Source of the DNA: Mesorhizobium sp. SOD10
GTDB lineage: Bacteria > Pseudomonadota > Alphaproteobacteria > Rhizobiales > Rhizobiaceae
Reading direction: 5' to 3'
DNA: 64,000 nucleotides
Assembly: GCA_000824805.1 (NCBI GenBank)
Contig: CCNA01000001.1
Span: 186,001 to 250,000 of the forward strand
Positions 8,643 to 17,697 of the stretch are shown piece after piece. Position numbers and translations under genes: made by a program. Positions within the stretch are counted from its first letter, which is position 1, and every line of letters begins with the position of its first letter. The notes below the pieces were generated by a model. That model saw nothing but the letters and a program-made list of their open reading frames with translations, made no database searches and was not told the DNA's origin.

Positions 8643-10232
8643 CTAGCCGCCCATCTTGCTGCGCGGCAATTTGATCATCTCGCCGAAGCGGGCGCGCAAT
8701 TTGTCGTCGAGAATGCGCGAGACATGGCGCGGGAAATGCTCGGCAAGCACACGCTTCTTCTCCGCGATAGCCCGCGACAGGATGTCGGGCCGGCCCTTTT
8801 CGTTCCATTCCTTGGGCGAGAAACGGTCGCCGACGGCGGGATAGAAATACTCGGTCTGCATCAGCTTCAGCGTCTGATCGTTGCCGAGATAGTGTCCGGG
8901 ACCCTTGAGGCAGACATCGGCGATGGTGTCGATCGACAGCGCGTCGTCGGTCACCTCGACGCCGCGCACGCAGCGCAGGCAGTGGCCGAGCATGTCGTTG
9001 TCGATGATCAGGCTTTCGAGGCAGAAGCCGAGCAGCGAGGCATGCATGCCGGCCGATTCATAGACCAGGTTCAAGCCGGACAAGCCCGCCATGACATTGG
9101 TGATGCCCTTCTCGTAGCCGGCCTGGATGTCGGGCAGCTTCGAGTCCGACATGCCGGCGGCCGAGCCGCCGGGCAGGTCGTAATATTGCGCCATCTGCGC
9201 GCAGGCCGCCGTCAGCACCGCCTGCTCGGCCGAGCCGCCGGACATGGCGCCGGTTCTGAGGTCCGAGACGAAGGGCCAGGTGCCGAAGATCGCCGGATGT
9301 CCGGGCTTGATAGCGTTGACATAGACCAAGCCCATCAGCACTTCGGCCACCGCCTGCACGACGGCGCCGGCGATCGCTGCGGGTGCCGTGGCGCCCGCCT
9401 GGCCGGCCGACAAAAGCAGGATCGGAATGCCGCCTTCGACGCAGGCCTCCAGCACGCCGCAGGCATCCTCGGCGAACTTCATCGGCGGCACGACGAAGCA
9501 GTTCGAGTTCGACACGAAGGGCCGCGCCCGGAAATTCTCCTCGCCGCCGGCGATCGCATAGAGCATTTCCAGCGCCGGCTTGACGTTCTCGCGCACGGTG
9601 AACGAGGTGCCGACATGCTTGGACGTCCCCATCACGCAGGCATAGAGCGTGTTGAAATCCATATCGAGCGGGTCGGGAATATCGCGCGGCACCATGGTGC
9701 GCTGGAAGAAATGGATGTTGTCCAGCCCGTCGACTAGACGGGCGGCGTCGTAGAGATCCTGCAGCAGCGATTCGCGATATTCGCGCTTCTCGACATCGAC
9801 CAGATGCACCGCCGCGCCCGCCGTGCCGAAATGCACGCGTTTGCCTTGGATCAGCATGTCGTGCTTCGGATCCTGGCCGTAGAGGGTGAAGTTGCGGGCT
9901 GCCTTTTTGATGGTGTCGAGCACCAAGGCGCGCGGCAGCCGGATGCGGCCGTCGTCGCCATAGGTGGCGCCGACCCGGGTCAGTGCTTCGACGCAGGACG
10001 GAATGGCGTTGGCGAAGCCGACCGTCTCCAGGAGCGTCAGCACCGCTTCGTGGATGCGTTCCTGGTCGTTCTGGCTCAATGGGCCATAGCTGCCGCCTTC
10101 AAGCCCCGCCCGCACCGGACGGATGTCGTCGGCCAAGGGCGCCGCCCGCATCGCGCGGCGCGCTTCGCGCCCGCCGGACCGCCGCGAACGCTGGTCCGAC
10201 GACGATTCCTGCTTCTCGAGAGCCACTGACAT
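8643..10232 (-). CDS. Non-pyrrolysine MttB-family (trimethylamine methyltransferase-like) corrinoid methyltransferase
   Basis: A 529-residue TIM-barrel methyltransferase of the MttB superfamily. Typical parts are YGPLSQNDQERIHEAVLTLLETVGF near residue 50, the central VSNSNCFVVPPMKF, and the C-terminal EWNEKGRPDILSRAIAEKK. There is no in-frame amber codon, so it is not a pyrrolysine enzyme. Characterised non-Pyl members demethylate quaternary amines such as glycine betaine or carnitine and pass the methyl group to a corrinoid protein. No corrinoid protein gene is adjacent. Start at 10232 has GGAG upstream; the 10289 start adds an unconserved tail. A MocR regulator lies upstream on the same strand. 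Confidence 0.88.
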   Translation of the reverse strand: MSVALEKQESSSDQRSRRSGGREARRAMRAAPLADDIRPVRAGLEGGSYGPLSQNDQERIHEAVLTLLETVGFANAIPSCVEALTRVGATYGDDGRIRLPRALVLDTIKKAARNFTLYGQDPKHDMLIQGKRVHFGTAGAAVHLVDVEKREYRESLLQDLYDAARLVDGLDNIHFFQRTMVPRDIPDPLDMDFNTLYACVMGTSKHVGTSFTVRENVKPALEMLYAIAGGEENFRARPFVSNSNCFVVPPMKFAEDACGVLEACVEGGIPILLLSAGQAGATAPAAIAGAVVQAVAEVLMGLVYVNAIKPGHPAIFGTWPFVSDLRTGAMSGGSAEQAVLTAACAQMAQYYDLPGGSAAGMSDSKLPDIQAGYEKGITNVMAGLSGLNLVYESAGMHASLLGFCLESLIIDNDMLGHCLRCVRGVEVTDDALSIDTIADVCLKGPGHYLGNDQTLKLMQTEYFYPAVGDRFSPKEWNEKGRPDILSRAIAEKKRVLAEHFPRHVSRILDDKLRARFGEMIKLPRSKMGG

Positions 10233-10405
10233 GGAAGCACTCCACCTTTGTCTTATCTGCGAGGCGACCCGCGGCGGTTGGTCCACCATCGGCTGTCTCG
10301 TCCCCTTCTGGCCCCGACTATGCCGCCGGCATTGGTGCAGCCTATGGGCCAGTCATTTCCGTCGAATATGCCAGGGTCCTAAAGCAACAGGAGTGCGTCA
10401 AAACG

Positions 10406-10436
10406 AAAAGAGCCGGCCCAGGGCCGGCTCTTTTTT
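10406..10436 (-). terminator. Intrinsic terminator of the mocR gene
   Basis: AAAAGAGCCGGCCC-A-GGGCCGGCTCTTTTTT is a perfect inverted repeat flanked by A and T runs, 18 bases past the mocR stop at 10454. Read leftward it has a 14-bp stem and U tail. It separates mocR from the mttB-like gene, so that gene must have its own promoter in 10233-10405. The symmetry would also allow function rightward. Confidence 0.88.
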
Positions 10437-10453
10437 CAGGACTTCTGTGGCGA

Positions 10454-11947
10454 TCACGCAGCCGCGGGCCTGCGTCCGGCGGCGGTGGCGAGTTCGCGGA
10501 TACCCGGCTCGATATGCTGCAGCGAGATCGAGGAGATGCCCAAGCGCATGAAACGAGAGGGCTTTTCGCTGCGGTCGAAGAACCGGTCGCCGGGTTCGAT
10601 GATGACGCTGCGCGAAGCGGCGGCTTCCGCCAGGCCGCGTGAATCAGTGCCGCGCGGCCCTTCCAGCCAGAGCGATGTGCCACCCGCCGAGTCGGTCGAG
10701 CGCCACTCTGGCAGGAAAGCGGAAATCGCATGGACCAGACGCTTGCGCCGCTCGTCGAACGCGGCGGAAAGCCTGCGCACCAGCGCCTCGTGATGGCCGA
10801 GCGACAAAAACAGGGCCACCGCGCGCTGGTTGTTCGCCGGCGGGTGCCTCAGCATGAAGCGGCGCAGCGCGCGAAGCTCGGCGATCAGCCCGGCCGAGGC
10901 GACGATGTAGCCAAGCCTGAGACCCGGAGCCAACGTTTTCGACATCGAGCCGACATAGATGACGCGGCCCGAGCGGTCGAGGCTCTTCAGCGCCTGCTGC
11001 GGCGCCTCGTCGAGGAGTTGGCTATCATAGCCGTCCTCGATGATGATCTGGTTGTTGCGGTTGGCACGCGCCAGAAGATCCTGCCGCCGCTCCGCCGACA
11101 AAGGCACCATGGTCGGGCAGTGGTGGCTGGGCGTGACGAAGACGAAGCCGGAATCGCTGGGGATCGCCGAGGTGACGATGCCCGACTGGTCGACCGGAAC
11201 CGGCTGGATATCGGCGCCGGCCAGCCGAAAGATCGAGCGGGCGTCCGGATAGCCGGGGTCTTCCATCGCCACCTTCGAGCCCTTGGTCATCAAAAGCGAA
11301 GCCAGCATATAGAGCGCGTTCTGCGCGCCCAGCGTCACGATGATCTCGTCCGGATTGGCGAAGATGCCGCGGCGCGGCAGAAGCCTGGCCTGGATTTGCT
11401 CGATCAGCAGCGGATCGTCGCGATCCACCATGTCGGACGCCCAGTTGCGGATCTCGAGCACGGCGAGCGCCATGCGGTTGCATTCGCGCCATTCGGCGGT
11501 CGGGAACAGCGCCGGGTCAAACTGGCCGTAGACGAACGGGTAGGAGGACTTGATCCAGTTGTCGTGCTTGGCCGGCGGCGGCATGTCGCTGGCGGCGATC
11601 TGCCGGCGCGCCTTCCAGTCGATCTCGTTCTGCTGGTCCGGCGCCTTCTGGTGCGGCTTGGCGGGAGTGGCCAGCACGTCCGGATTGACGAAATGGCCGC
11701 GCCGCTCGCGCGCCACCAGGAAGCCCTGGTCGACCAACTGCTGGAAGGCGAGCACCACCGTGCCGCGGGCAACCCCAAGTTTTTCCGCAAGAATTCGGCA
11801 CGACGGCAGCGGCATCGAGGCGGCGATCTGCCGGTCGAGAATGGCCGCGACGATCGCCTGGCGGATCTGCGCCTGGAGGGTTTGGCCGGATTCAGCCGAA
11901 ATCCGGAACAGGCCGGACCATATGGCCGTGTCATTGCGCTGTGGCAT
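10454..11947 (-). CDS. MocR-type regulator (GntR wHTH fused to aminotransferase-like domain)
   Basis: A 497-residue PdxR/MocR regulator. Residues 20-85 are a GntR-type winged helix (ILAEKLGVARGTVVLAFQQLVDQGFLVARERRGHFVNP). Residues 120-497 are a fold-type I aminotransferase-like domain with the PLP lysine in VIYVGSMSKTLAPGLRLGY. Such proteins sense PLP adducts of amino acids or amines. The nearest targets are the mttB-like gene downstream and its own promoter in the 432-bp divergent gap with pgi. An intrinsic terminator follows it. Confidence 0.93.
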   Translation of the reverse strand: MPQRNDTAIWSGLFRISAESGQTLQAQIRQAIVAAILDRQIAASMPLPSCRILAEKLGVARGTVVLAFQQLVDQGFLVARERRGHFVNPDVLATPAKPHQKAPDQQNEIDWKARRQIAASDMPPPAKHDNWIKSSYPFVYGQFDPALFPTAEWRECNRMALAVLEIRNWASDMVDRDDPLLIEQIQARLLPRRGIFANPDEIIVTLGAQNALYMLASLLMTKGSKVAMEDPGYPDARSIFRLAGADIQPVPVDQSGIVTSAIPSDSGFVFVTPSHHCPTMVPLSAERRQDLLARANRNNQIIIEDGYDSQLLDEAPQQALKSLDRSGRVIYVGSMSKTLAPGLRLGYIVASAGLIAELRALRRFMLRHPPANNQRAVALFLSLGHHEALVRRLSAAFDERRKRLVHAISAFLPEWRSTDSAGGTSLWLEGPRGTDSRGLAEAAASRSVIIEPGDRFFDRSEKPSRFMRLGISSISLQHIEPGIRELATAAGRRPAAA

Positions 11948-12379
11948 GGGAGTTCTTCCTCGGATGGCCAGCTGTTTTCACTTGGCTGGACCAGTGGAGT
12001 GTATGGGTGGCATAAGGGGTTGCGCCAATCAATTTTTCTGATCGCTGGGATTTATGCCAGTGATCTATCAAGGCGCGATGCGAAGCATCGTCGCCCGCGT
12101 CTAAGCGATGCGAAGCATCGTCGCGGCACCATCCAAGCGCGACGCGAAGCGTCGTCGCGGCGCGACGCGCAGCTCCGTCGCCCATCGCGCTCCCCAACCC
12201 TCGCGGTGAAAAATTCCCGCACCCTCACCGTCCAATACCGCCCCTCATCAAAGCGTGATGCAGTGCGGCAAAGCCGCGCTTGAACGAAATGGAAATCGGC
12301 TCAATAGAATGACGCGCCGACATGCGCCGGAAACATCCGGCCTGTTAAAATGGTCTAAAAACCCGCCAGGAGCCCGCCA
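11948..12379. other. 432-bp divergent intergenic region between mocR and pgi
   Basis: This gap holds both divergent promoters and the four-copy hairpin array described separately. No gene is visible. The part next to mocR (11948-12060) is relatively AT-rich, and the last 80 bases before pgi contain no clear operator. Confidence 0.6.
12075..12181. repeat. Array of four 20-nt palindromic hairpin repeats
   Basis: Copies start at 12075, 12105, 12139 and 12162. The first two are GCGATGCGAAGCATCGTCGC; the third is GCGACGCGAAGCGTCGTCGC, in which T->C in the left arm is matched by A->G in the right arm. The fourth, GCGACGCGCAGCTCCGTCGC, pairs through GCGACG/CGTCGC with a larger loop. The paired changes show that the hairpin, rather than the exact sequence, is kept. 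Spacing is uneven (30, 34 and 23 bases), which argues against CRISPR. Confidence 0.8.
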
Positions 12380-14023
12380 GTGGACCAGCCATCCTTCGAC
12401 AAGCAACTTGCCGCCTTGCGCGACCAGCGCGCGGCGGCCAAGGGCTCGATGCGCGAGGCCTTCGCCGCCGATCCCAAGCGCTTCGAGACATTCTCCGCCA
12501 CCGATGGCGATCTTCTGCTCGACTGGTCGAAATGCGCCGTCGACGCGAACACGATGACGATGCTGGAGAAGCTCGCGGATGCCGCCGATCTCGCGGGACG
12601 CCGCGCCGCCATGTTCGAAGGCAAGAAGATCAACATCACCGAGAACCGCGCCGTGCTGCACACCGCGCTGCGCAACCTGACCGGCAAGAGCGTGATCGTG
12701 GACGGCCAGGACACCAAGGCCGATGTGATCGCCGTGCTCGACGCCATGGGCGCCTTCGCCGACGCCATCCGCTCCGGCAAGGCAGCCGGCGCCACCGGCA
12801 AGAAGATCACTGACATCGTCAACATCGGCATCGGCGGCTCCGACCTCGGCCCGGCGATGGTAACACTGGCGCTAGCGCCCTATCATGACGGGCCGCGCGC
12901 GCATTACGTCTCCAACGTCGACGGCGCCCATATCCATGACACGCTGAAGGGCCTGTCGGCGGAAACGACCTTGTTCATCATCGCTTCCAAGACCTTCACC
13001 ACGGTCGAGACGATGACGAATGCCGAGACCGCGCGCGACTGGGTTCAGAAGGCGCTGGGCAAGGCGGCGGTCGGCAAGCACTTCGCCGCCGTCTCGACCG
13101 CGCTCGACCTTGTTGCGAAATTCGGCATCGAACAGGACCGCGTCTTCGGCTTCTGGGACTGGGTCGGCGGCCGCTATTCGGTCTGGAGCGCCATCGGCCT
13201 GCCGGTGATGATTTCCGTCGGTCCGCGCAACTTCCGCGCCTTCCTCGACGGCGCGCATGAGATGGACGAGCATTTCCGCTCGGCGCCGATGCAAAAGAAC
13301 CTTCCGGTACTGTTGGGTCTGATCGGTTGGTGGCATCGCGTCGTCTGCAAATATCCGGCCCGCGCCGTCATCCCTTACGACCAGCGCCTGTCGCGCCTGC
13401 CCGCTTATCTGCAGCAGCTCGACATGGAATCGAACGGCAAGAGCGTCACGCTGGACGGCACCGCGGCCGCCACGCCGACCGGCCCGCTGGTCTGGGGCGA
13501 GCCCGGCACCAACGGCCAGCATGCCTTCTTCCAGCTCTTGCATCAGGGCACCGACTTCATCCCCGTCGAGTTCCTCGCCGCGGCGATAGGTCACGAGCCC
13601 GAACTGAAGCACCAGCATGATCTCTTGCTCGCCAACTGCCTGGCGCAGTCGGAGGCCTTCATGAAGGGCCGCACGTTGGAAGAGGCGCGCGCGCAGTTGC
13701 TGGCCAAGGGCATGAAGCCGGCCGATGTCGACCGCATCGCGCCGCACCGCGTCTTCTCAGGCAACCGCCCGTCGCTCACCATCCTCTACCGTAAGCTCGA
13801 TCCGCGCACATTGGGCCGAATCATCGCGCTCTATGAGCATCGCGTCTTCGTCGAAGGCACGCTGTTCAACATCAATTCCTTCGACCAATGGGGCGTCGAA
13901 CTCGGCAAGGAACTGGCGACGGGTCTGCTGCCTGTCGTAGAAGGCAAGGAGACTGCCGCAAAACGCGACGCCTCGACTGCCGGACTGGTGGCTCATATCC
14001 ACCAATTGCGTGGCGTGGAGTAA
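12380..14023 (+). CDS. pgi: Glucose-6-phosphate isomerase
   Basis: A 547-residue phosphoglucose isomerase of full usual length, interconverting glucose 6-phosphate and fructose 6-phosphate. Both PROSITE-type signatures are visible: [21 protein letters not shown] near residue 255 and [20 protein letters not shown] near residue 495. The catalytic stretch [13 protein letters not shown] lies near residue 150. The start is GTG 12380 with AGGAG eight bases upstream. The HAD phosphatase gene begins five bases after its stop. Confidence 0.97.
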   Translation: MDQPSFDKQLAALRDQRAAAKGSMREAFAADPKRFETFSATDGDLLLDWSKCAVDANTMTMLEKLADAADLAGRRAAMFEGKKINITENRAVLHTALRNLTGKSVIVDGQDTKADVIAVLDAMGAFADAIRSGKAAGATGKKITDIVNIGIGGSDLGPAMVTLALAPYHDGPRAHYVSNVDGAHIHDTLKGLSAETTLFIIASKTFTTVETMTNAETARDWVQKALGKAAVGKHFAAVSTALDLVAKFGIEQDRVFGFWDWVGGRYSVWSAIGLPVMISVGPRNFRAFLDGAHEMDEHFRSAPMQKNLPVLLGLIGWWHRVVCKYPARAVIPYDQRLSRLPAYLQQLDMESNGKSVTLDGTAAATPTGPLVWGEPGTNGQHAFFQLLHQGTDFIPVEFLAAAIGHEPELKHQHDLLLANCLAQSEAFMKGRTLEEARAQLLAKGMKPADVDRIAPHRVFSGNRPSLTILYRKLDPRTLGRIIALYEHRVFVEGTLFNINSFDQWGVELGKELATGLLPVVEGKETAAKRDASTAGLVAHIHQLRGVE

Positions 14024-14028
14024 AAGGA

Positions 14029-14754
14029 TTGGCGGATATCAAGGGGATATTGTTCGACAAGGACGGCACGCTTGTCGACTTCAACGCAACCTGGCTCGGA
14101 ATAGCCGACTTCATGGCGATGGACGCCGCCGAGGGCGACCGCTGGAAAGCCGACCGGCTGCTCGCCGCCGCCGGCTTCGACTTCGCCACCAAGCGCTTCA
14201 AGCCCGATTCGATCTTCGCCTCCGGCTCGAACATGGATGTCGTCGAGCTCTGGTTCCCGCGCCTGTCCAACGAGGACCAGCTACTGGCCGTCTCCCGCTT
14301 CAACGAGATCACTTCGGCGCAAGGGTCGGCCATGGCCGTGGCGCTGCCGGGCATCGTGGAGTCGCTTCGGACCTTGCACAGCCGCTCCTATCGGATGGGC
14401 GTTGCCACCAACGATTCGACCAGCGGCGCCGAAAAGACGCTCGCCACGCTCGGCATCGCGCAGCTTTTCGATGCCGCTTTCGGCTACGACGCCGTGGCGA
14501 ACTCCAAACCGGCGCCCGACACGGTCGTCGCCTTCTGCGACCTGACTGGGTTGAAGCCGGGCGAGATCGCCATGGTCGGCGACAATCGCCATGACCTGGA
14601 GATGGCGCGCGCCGGCGGCTGCGGCCTGGCGGTGGGCGTGCTCTCCGGCACCGGCACGCGCGACTCGCTGGCGCCGATGGCGGACGTCGTTCTGGATTCG
14701 GTCGCCGACCTGCCGGATTTCCTTGCCGCGCGGGTGAACGTGCCGGCGGGCTAG
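14029..14754 (+). CDS. HAD-family phosphatase, phosphoglycolate phosphatase-like
   Basis: A 241-residue haloacid-dehalogenase hydrolase with the motif I aspartates in LFDKDGTLVDF, motif II threonine in VATNDST, and motif III/IV in KPAPD and MVGDNRHDLEMARAGG. Its cap domain is alpha-helical as in Gph. The start is TTG 14029, with GGAG (14017-14020) eight bases upstream; no ATG precedes the motif in a sensible place. It lies five bases after pgi and is probably co-transcribed. The exact substrate is uncertain. Confidence 0.88.
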   Translation: MADIKGILFDKDGTLVDFNATWLGIADFMAMDAAEGDRWKADRLLAAAGFDFATKRFKPDSIFASGSNMDVVELWFPRLSNEDQLLAVSRFNEITSAQGSAMAVALPGIVESLRTLHSRSYRMGVATNDSTSGAEKTLATLGIAQLFDAAFGYDAVANSKPAPDTVVAFCDLTGLKPGEIAMVGDNRHDLEMARAGGCGLAVGVLSGTGTRDSLAPMADVVLDSVADLPDFLAARVNVPAG

Positions 14755-14763
14755 AGCTGAGAC

Positions 14764-14788
14764 GCGGTTTTCGTCCGGAATTGCCTAA
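14764..14788. repeat. Half copy of a rhizobial palindromic element
   Basis: GCGGTTTTCGTCCGGAATTGC here matches the right half of the full element at 37774-37817 with one base missing. It lies between two convergent stops and looks like a decayed copy. Confidence 0.55.
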
Positions 14789-14809
14789 GAGACAAGAAGA
14801 TTGAGCGGT

Positions 14810-15385
14810 TCACCGTCTCGGTGAAACGCCTAGATCCGGCATTGTCAGATGCGACTGCTTCTTGGCCCGATTGCCGCAACTGTTCATGTCGCACCAGCGT
14901 CGCGAACCGTTTTTCGTGCGATCTATGAAAAGCCAGCGGCAATCATCCGGCGGGCATTGTTTGAGGCGCGATAGTTCGTCGCCGCGAAGCAAATCGAGGG
15001 CCGCCCATGCGATTGCGCCGGTAATGCGGTTGGCGCCTCGGAAATGCAACGATACCGGCGACCCGGCGAGCGCGGCGGTCCTAAGTGCCTCGGCCGCATA
15101 TTTTCGGATTGTGTCGAGCGCAGCAGCCGGAGGTTCGCCGCCGTGAGCGATTGCCGAGCCGGCGTCGTTTATAGCGCTGCGAAGGGTGAGAACGTCGTTG
15201 ACCAAAGCCTTGTGGTCGGTCGAATGAAGAGCGAAATCATCGTCGATCAGCCCGGTTTGCCTCGACCACGCCAGGATGTCCGCCGCCGTCGCGAAATGGT
15301 CGACTTCCCGGTCCGTGCCTCGCCGACTGACGGTGTTAGCGAAGTCAAGGGCCAGGTTGCCGGCGATACGATGGGGAAATGACAT
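14810..15385 (-). CDS. CGNR zinc-finger protein with ABATE domain
   Basis: A 191-residue protein of the ABATE/CGNR family, thought to be stress-related transcriptional regulators. The N-terminal ABATE domain is recognised by LALDFANTVSRRG. The C-terminal treble-clef zinc finger shows CRWLFIDRTKNGSRRWCDMNSCGNRAKK, with cysteines at the expected places and the CGNR tetrad. It starts 12 bases after the EamA stop, so the two genes are one unit. Confidence 0.9.
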   Translation of the reverse strand: MSFPHRIAGNLALDFANTVSRRGTDREVDHFATAADILAWSRQTGLIDDDFALHSTDHKALVNDVLTLRSAINDAGSAIAHGGEPPAAALDTIRKYAAEALRTAALAGSPVSLHFRGANRITGAIAWAALDLLRGDELSRLKQCPPDDCRWLFIDRTKNGSRRWCDMNSCGNRAKKQSHLTMPDLGVSPRR

Positions 15386-15397
15386 TGGCGACGGCCT

Positions 15398-16294
15398 TCA
15401 ATTCTTCGCTGGGTCGGCGCGGTCGCGTCTAAAAAGCGCTAATCCTGCTGCTACCAACAACAGCACGGCGCCGCCGATCTCGGCCGCTCCGACCCTTTCG
15501 CCGAAGAGCCAAACGCCTACGGCCAGTGCAACGATGGGCGAGATAAAGGCGTAGAGCCCGGCACGTGCGGTGCCCCATTTTTTAAGCAGGCGCAGATAGA
15601 TCGTATAGGCTACGATGGTTCCGAGGAGGGAGAGGAACAACAGGCTGGCCGCAGCCGGAACGACATCGATCGTCGCTGCTGGCGTCGCCGAAACCTCGCC
15701 CAAAAGGAACGAGACGATGATCAGCGCCGCGCCACCGAGAAGGGCATGGATCGCCGTGAGCGTCAGAGGTTTGATCGGGCCAATCAGCGGCCGTGCGACG
15801 ACACTCCCCACGCAGTAGCACGCCGTGCCCGCCACGATCGCGGCAAGCCCCAGCCCGTTTCCGGATTCCTGCTCGGCAAGACGCGTCCAGAACAGGCCAA
15901 AGAGGCCTGTGCAGCCGAGCGCAAGCGCCAGGCCGTGCCGCCAGGTAGGCCACTCTTCTCCGAGCACGACTGCCAAGCCAAACAGAAGCACCGGAACCAG
16001 TGCGAGATTGACCAGGCCGGACAGGCCGGACGGGACCGTTTGCATGCCCCAGAACAACAGTCCATAGGTTCCGGCATTCGTCAGCAGGGCCGACACGATG
16101 ACTCGTGCCGCCCGGCCTTCCGTGAAGGCTGAAAACGCTCCATGTGTCCAAAATGCGAGGATTCCCGCAGTCAGCAGATAGCGCAGTCCCGCCAGAAGAA
16201 TTGGGGGGACGCCCGCCTCCAGGCCAATCTTGATGGCGGCCCAGGTCAGCCCCCAGATCAGCGCCATAAGGCCGAACAGCGCGAAATTGCTCAT
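15398..16294 (-). CDS. EamA/DMT-family transporter
   Basis: A 298-residue drug/metabolite-type exporter with ten hydrophobic segments in two EamA repeats. The first repeat begins FALFGLMALIWGLTWAAIKIGLEAG; the second includes the conserved LLGTIVAYTIYLRLLKKWGTARAG segment. Substrate is unknown. It starts nine bases after the stop of the small monooxygenase-like gene and is followed by the CGNR gene. Confidence 0.9.
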   Translation of the reverse strand: MSNFALFGLMALIWGLTWAAIKIGLEAGVPPILLAGLRYLLTAGILAFWTHGAFSAFTEGRAARVIVSALLTNAGTYGLLFWGMQTVPSGLSGLVNLALVPVLLFGLAVVLGEEWPTWRHGLALALGCTGLFGLFWTRLAEQESGNGLGLAAIVAGTACYCVGSVVARPLIGPIKPLTLTAIHALLGGAALIIVSFLLGEVSATPAATIDVVPAAASLLFLSLLGTIVAYTIYLRLLKKWGTARAGLYAFISPIVALAVGVWLFGERVGAAEIGGAVLLLVAAGLALFRRDRADPAKN

Positions 16295-16303
16295 AGGGCG
16301 ATC

Positions 16304-16630
16304 TCAGCGCAGATCCTGATCGTCGACGAGGATGCGGTGGATCTCGATGCGCTCGGGCAACTCGATCAGAAATTCGGCGTCGCGGTCGAGATGATGGACT
16401 TTGATCGGGTCGCCCTTGGTGAAAGCGGTCATCGCCTCGATGTCAGGCCAGTAGGAGATGGTCGTGAACCAGGTCTCCTCTTCCCGGTCCTCCCGAAAGA
16501 GTTGGACGCCGAGCGCCACCTGCTGAAGCGGAGGAATGCCCTCTGCCTTCAGATACGGTTCGTAGCTGTTCGCGACGTCGCGACGGGTTCGGCCGCGCCA
16601 GATGCGTGCGATGGTTGGCTTTGTGGCCAT
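16304..16630 (-). CDS. Small dimeric alpha+beta barrel (antibiotic-biosynthesis-monooxygenase-like) protein
   Basis: A 108-residue protein with the ABM/stress-responsive barrel pattern: a short beta strand (TIARIWRGRTRRD), a helix, then WFTTISYWPDIEAMTAFTKGDP, typical of the family's edge strand and helix. No cofactor motif is needed in this fold. The start MATKPTIARIW at 16630 has CAGGAGA upstream. It lies 38 bases after the hydrolase stop within a leftward four-gene group. Enzymatic activity is inferred only. Confidence 0.75.
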   Translation of the reverse strand: MATKPTIARIWRGRTRRDVANSYEPYLKAEGIPPLQQVALGVQLFREDREEETWFTTISYWPDIEAMTAFTKGDPIKVHHLDRDAEFLIELPERIEIHRILVDDQDLR

Positions 16631-16668
16631 GTTCGTCTCCTGGGTTCTAGATTTCGCAGGGAGCCGTC

Positions 16669-17547
16669 TTACGGCAGCGTTCGCGAGAGGAAGTCGCGCA
16701 CGAGCCGCAAAGCTTCCTCGAAATGTGTTTCCAACAGCCAATGGCCGGCATCATCGAGGATGTGGAGTTCCGCATCCGGGAGATCGCGCCGATAGGCGAG
16801 CGCCGACTGTTCGGGCATGTAGCCATCCTGCGGCCCCCACACGATCAGCGTCGGCGGTCGGTGCTCGCGCAGATAGGATTGGTATCGCGGGAACCATTCG
16901 ATATTCTGTTCAAGCTTTTCCATCAGCCGGACCGACACCGCTTTCCGGACACTCGTGTTCATCAGCGGCCAATGCAGCTTCCACAGATCGGGAGGAACGC
17001 GGCTGGCGACTTCCTCGGAGATCTCGCCGATGAACTCCTTGCGGAATCCCTCCTCGCTTACCGCCTCCTCGAGCGGACGGTGCCTCTCTATCGATTTGTC
17101 CGCCCACCAGGCTTTGATCGTGTCGTATTTCGGCCCGAGCACGTCCTCGTAAATGTCGCCGTTCTGGATAACCAGCGCCGCTATCCTATCCGGATGCGCT
17201 ATCGCGTGACGGAGGCTGATCTGAGAACCGTAGTCGTGGAGCCATAGCGCATAGCGATCCAAATGCAGCGCATCGGCAAGGTCAGCGAGAACACCGGCAT
17301 AGGCGTTGAAATCATAGTCGAACTCCGCGGGATCCGGCGTGTCACTGTAGCCGAATCCAGGCCAATCGAATGCTACTGTCCGCCAGCGATCGGCCAGGCC
17401 CGGCATCAGGCGCCTGAACTGGTAAGACGAGCACGGGTAGCCATGGGGCAAAAGAAGGACCGGAGCATCGGGAGGTCCTGCTTCCCGCAGGAATATTGTG
17501 TGGCCGCCGATTTTCAATCGACGGTGGCTTGTGTCGTGGATTTCCAT
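16669..17547 (-). CDS. Alpha/beta-hydrolase, haloalkane dehalogenase/epoxide hydrolase type
   Basis: A 292-residue alpha/beta hydrolase. The oxyanion motif HGYP is near residue 35, and the nucleophile lies in LWLHDYGSQ near residue 105, an aspartate rather than a serine. The acid is in VWGPQDGYMP and the histidine in DDAGHWLLE. An Asp nucleophile puts it in the dehalogenase/epoxide-hydrolase branch. It leads the group hydrolase, ABM-like protein, EamA exporter, CGNR regulator, which reads like a small detoxification or resistance unit. Confidence 0.88.
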   Translation of the reverse strand: MEIHDTSHRRLKIGGHTIFLREAGPPDAPVLLLPHGYPCSSYQFRRLMPGLADRWRTVAFDWPGFGYSDTPDPAEFDYDFNAYAGVLADLADALHLDRYALWLHDYGSQISLRHAIAHPDRIAALVIQNGDIYEDVLGPKYDTIKAWWADKSIERHRPLEEAVSEEGFRKEFIGEISEEVASRVPPDLWKLHWPLMNTSVRKAVSVRLMEKLEQNIEWFPRYQSYLREHRPPTLIVWGPQDGYMPEQSALAYRRDLPDAELHILDDAGHWLLETHFEEALRLVRDFLSRTLP

Positions 17548-17697
17548 GACCGCTCCGTCTTTTCGCTCTATCTGTTAGAACTGGCGAAACGGGTTTAGCT
17601 GGTTCTTGTTCCGAACTTCGCCCCGCGGAACCAAGGAAGGAAGCGCTGCATGATCTTTCGCGCCCCGATGTGAGGCGAGGGGCGATTGCTGGACTTT

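Noticed and set aside
8643..10232. Pyrrolysine-containing trimethylamine methyltransferase
   Set aside because: There is no in-frame amber codon and no pyl genes; it is the non-pyrrolysine branch.
12075..12181. Possible CRISPR array
   Set aside because: Repeats are only 20 nt, with spacers of 3 to 14 nt of uneven length, arms covary, and there are no cas genes.
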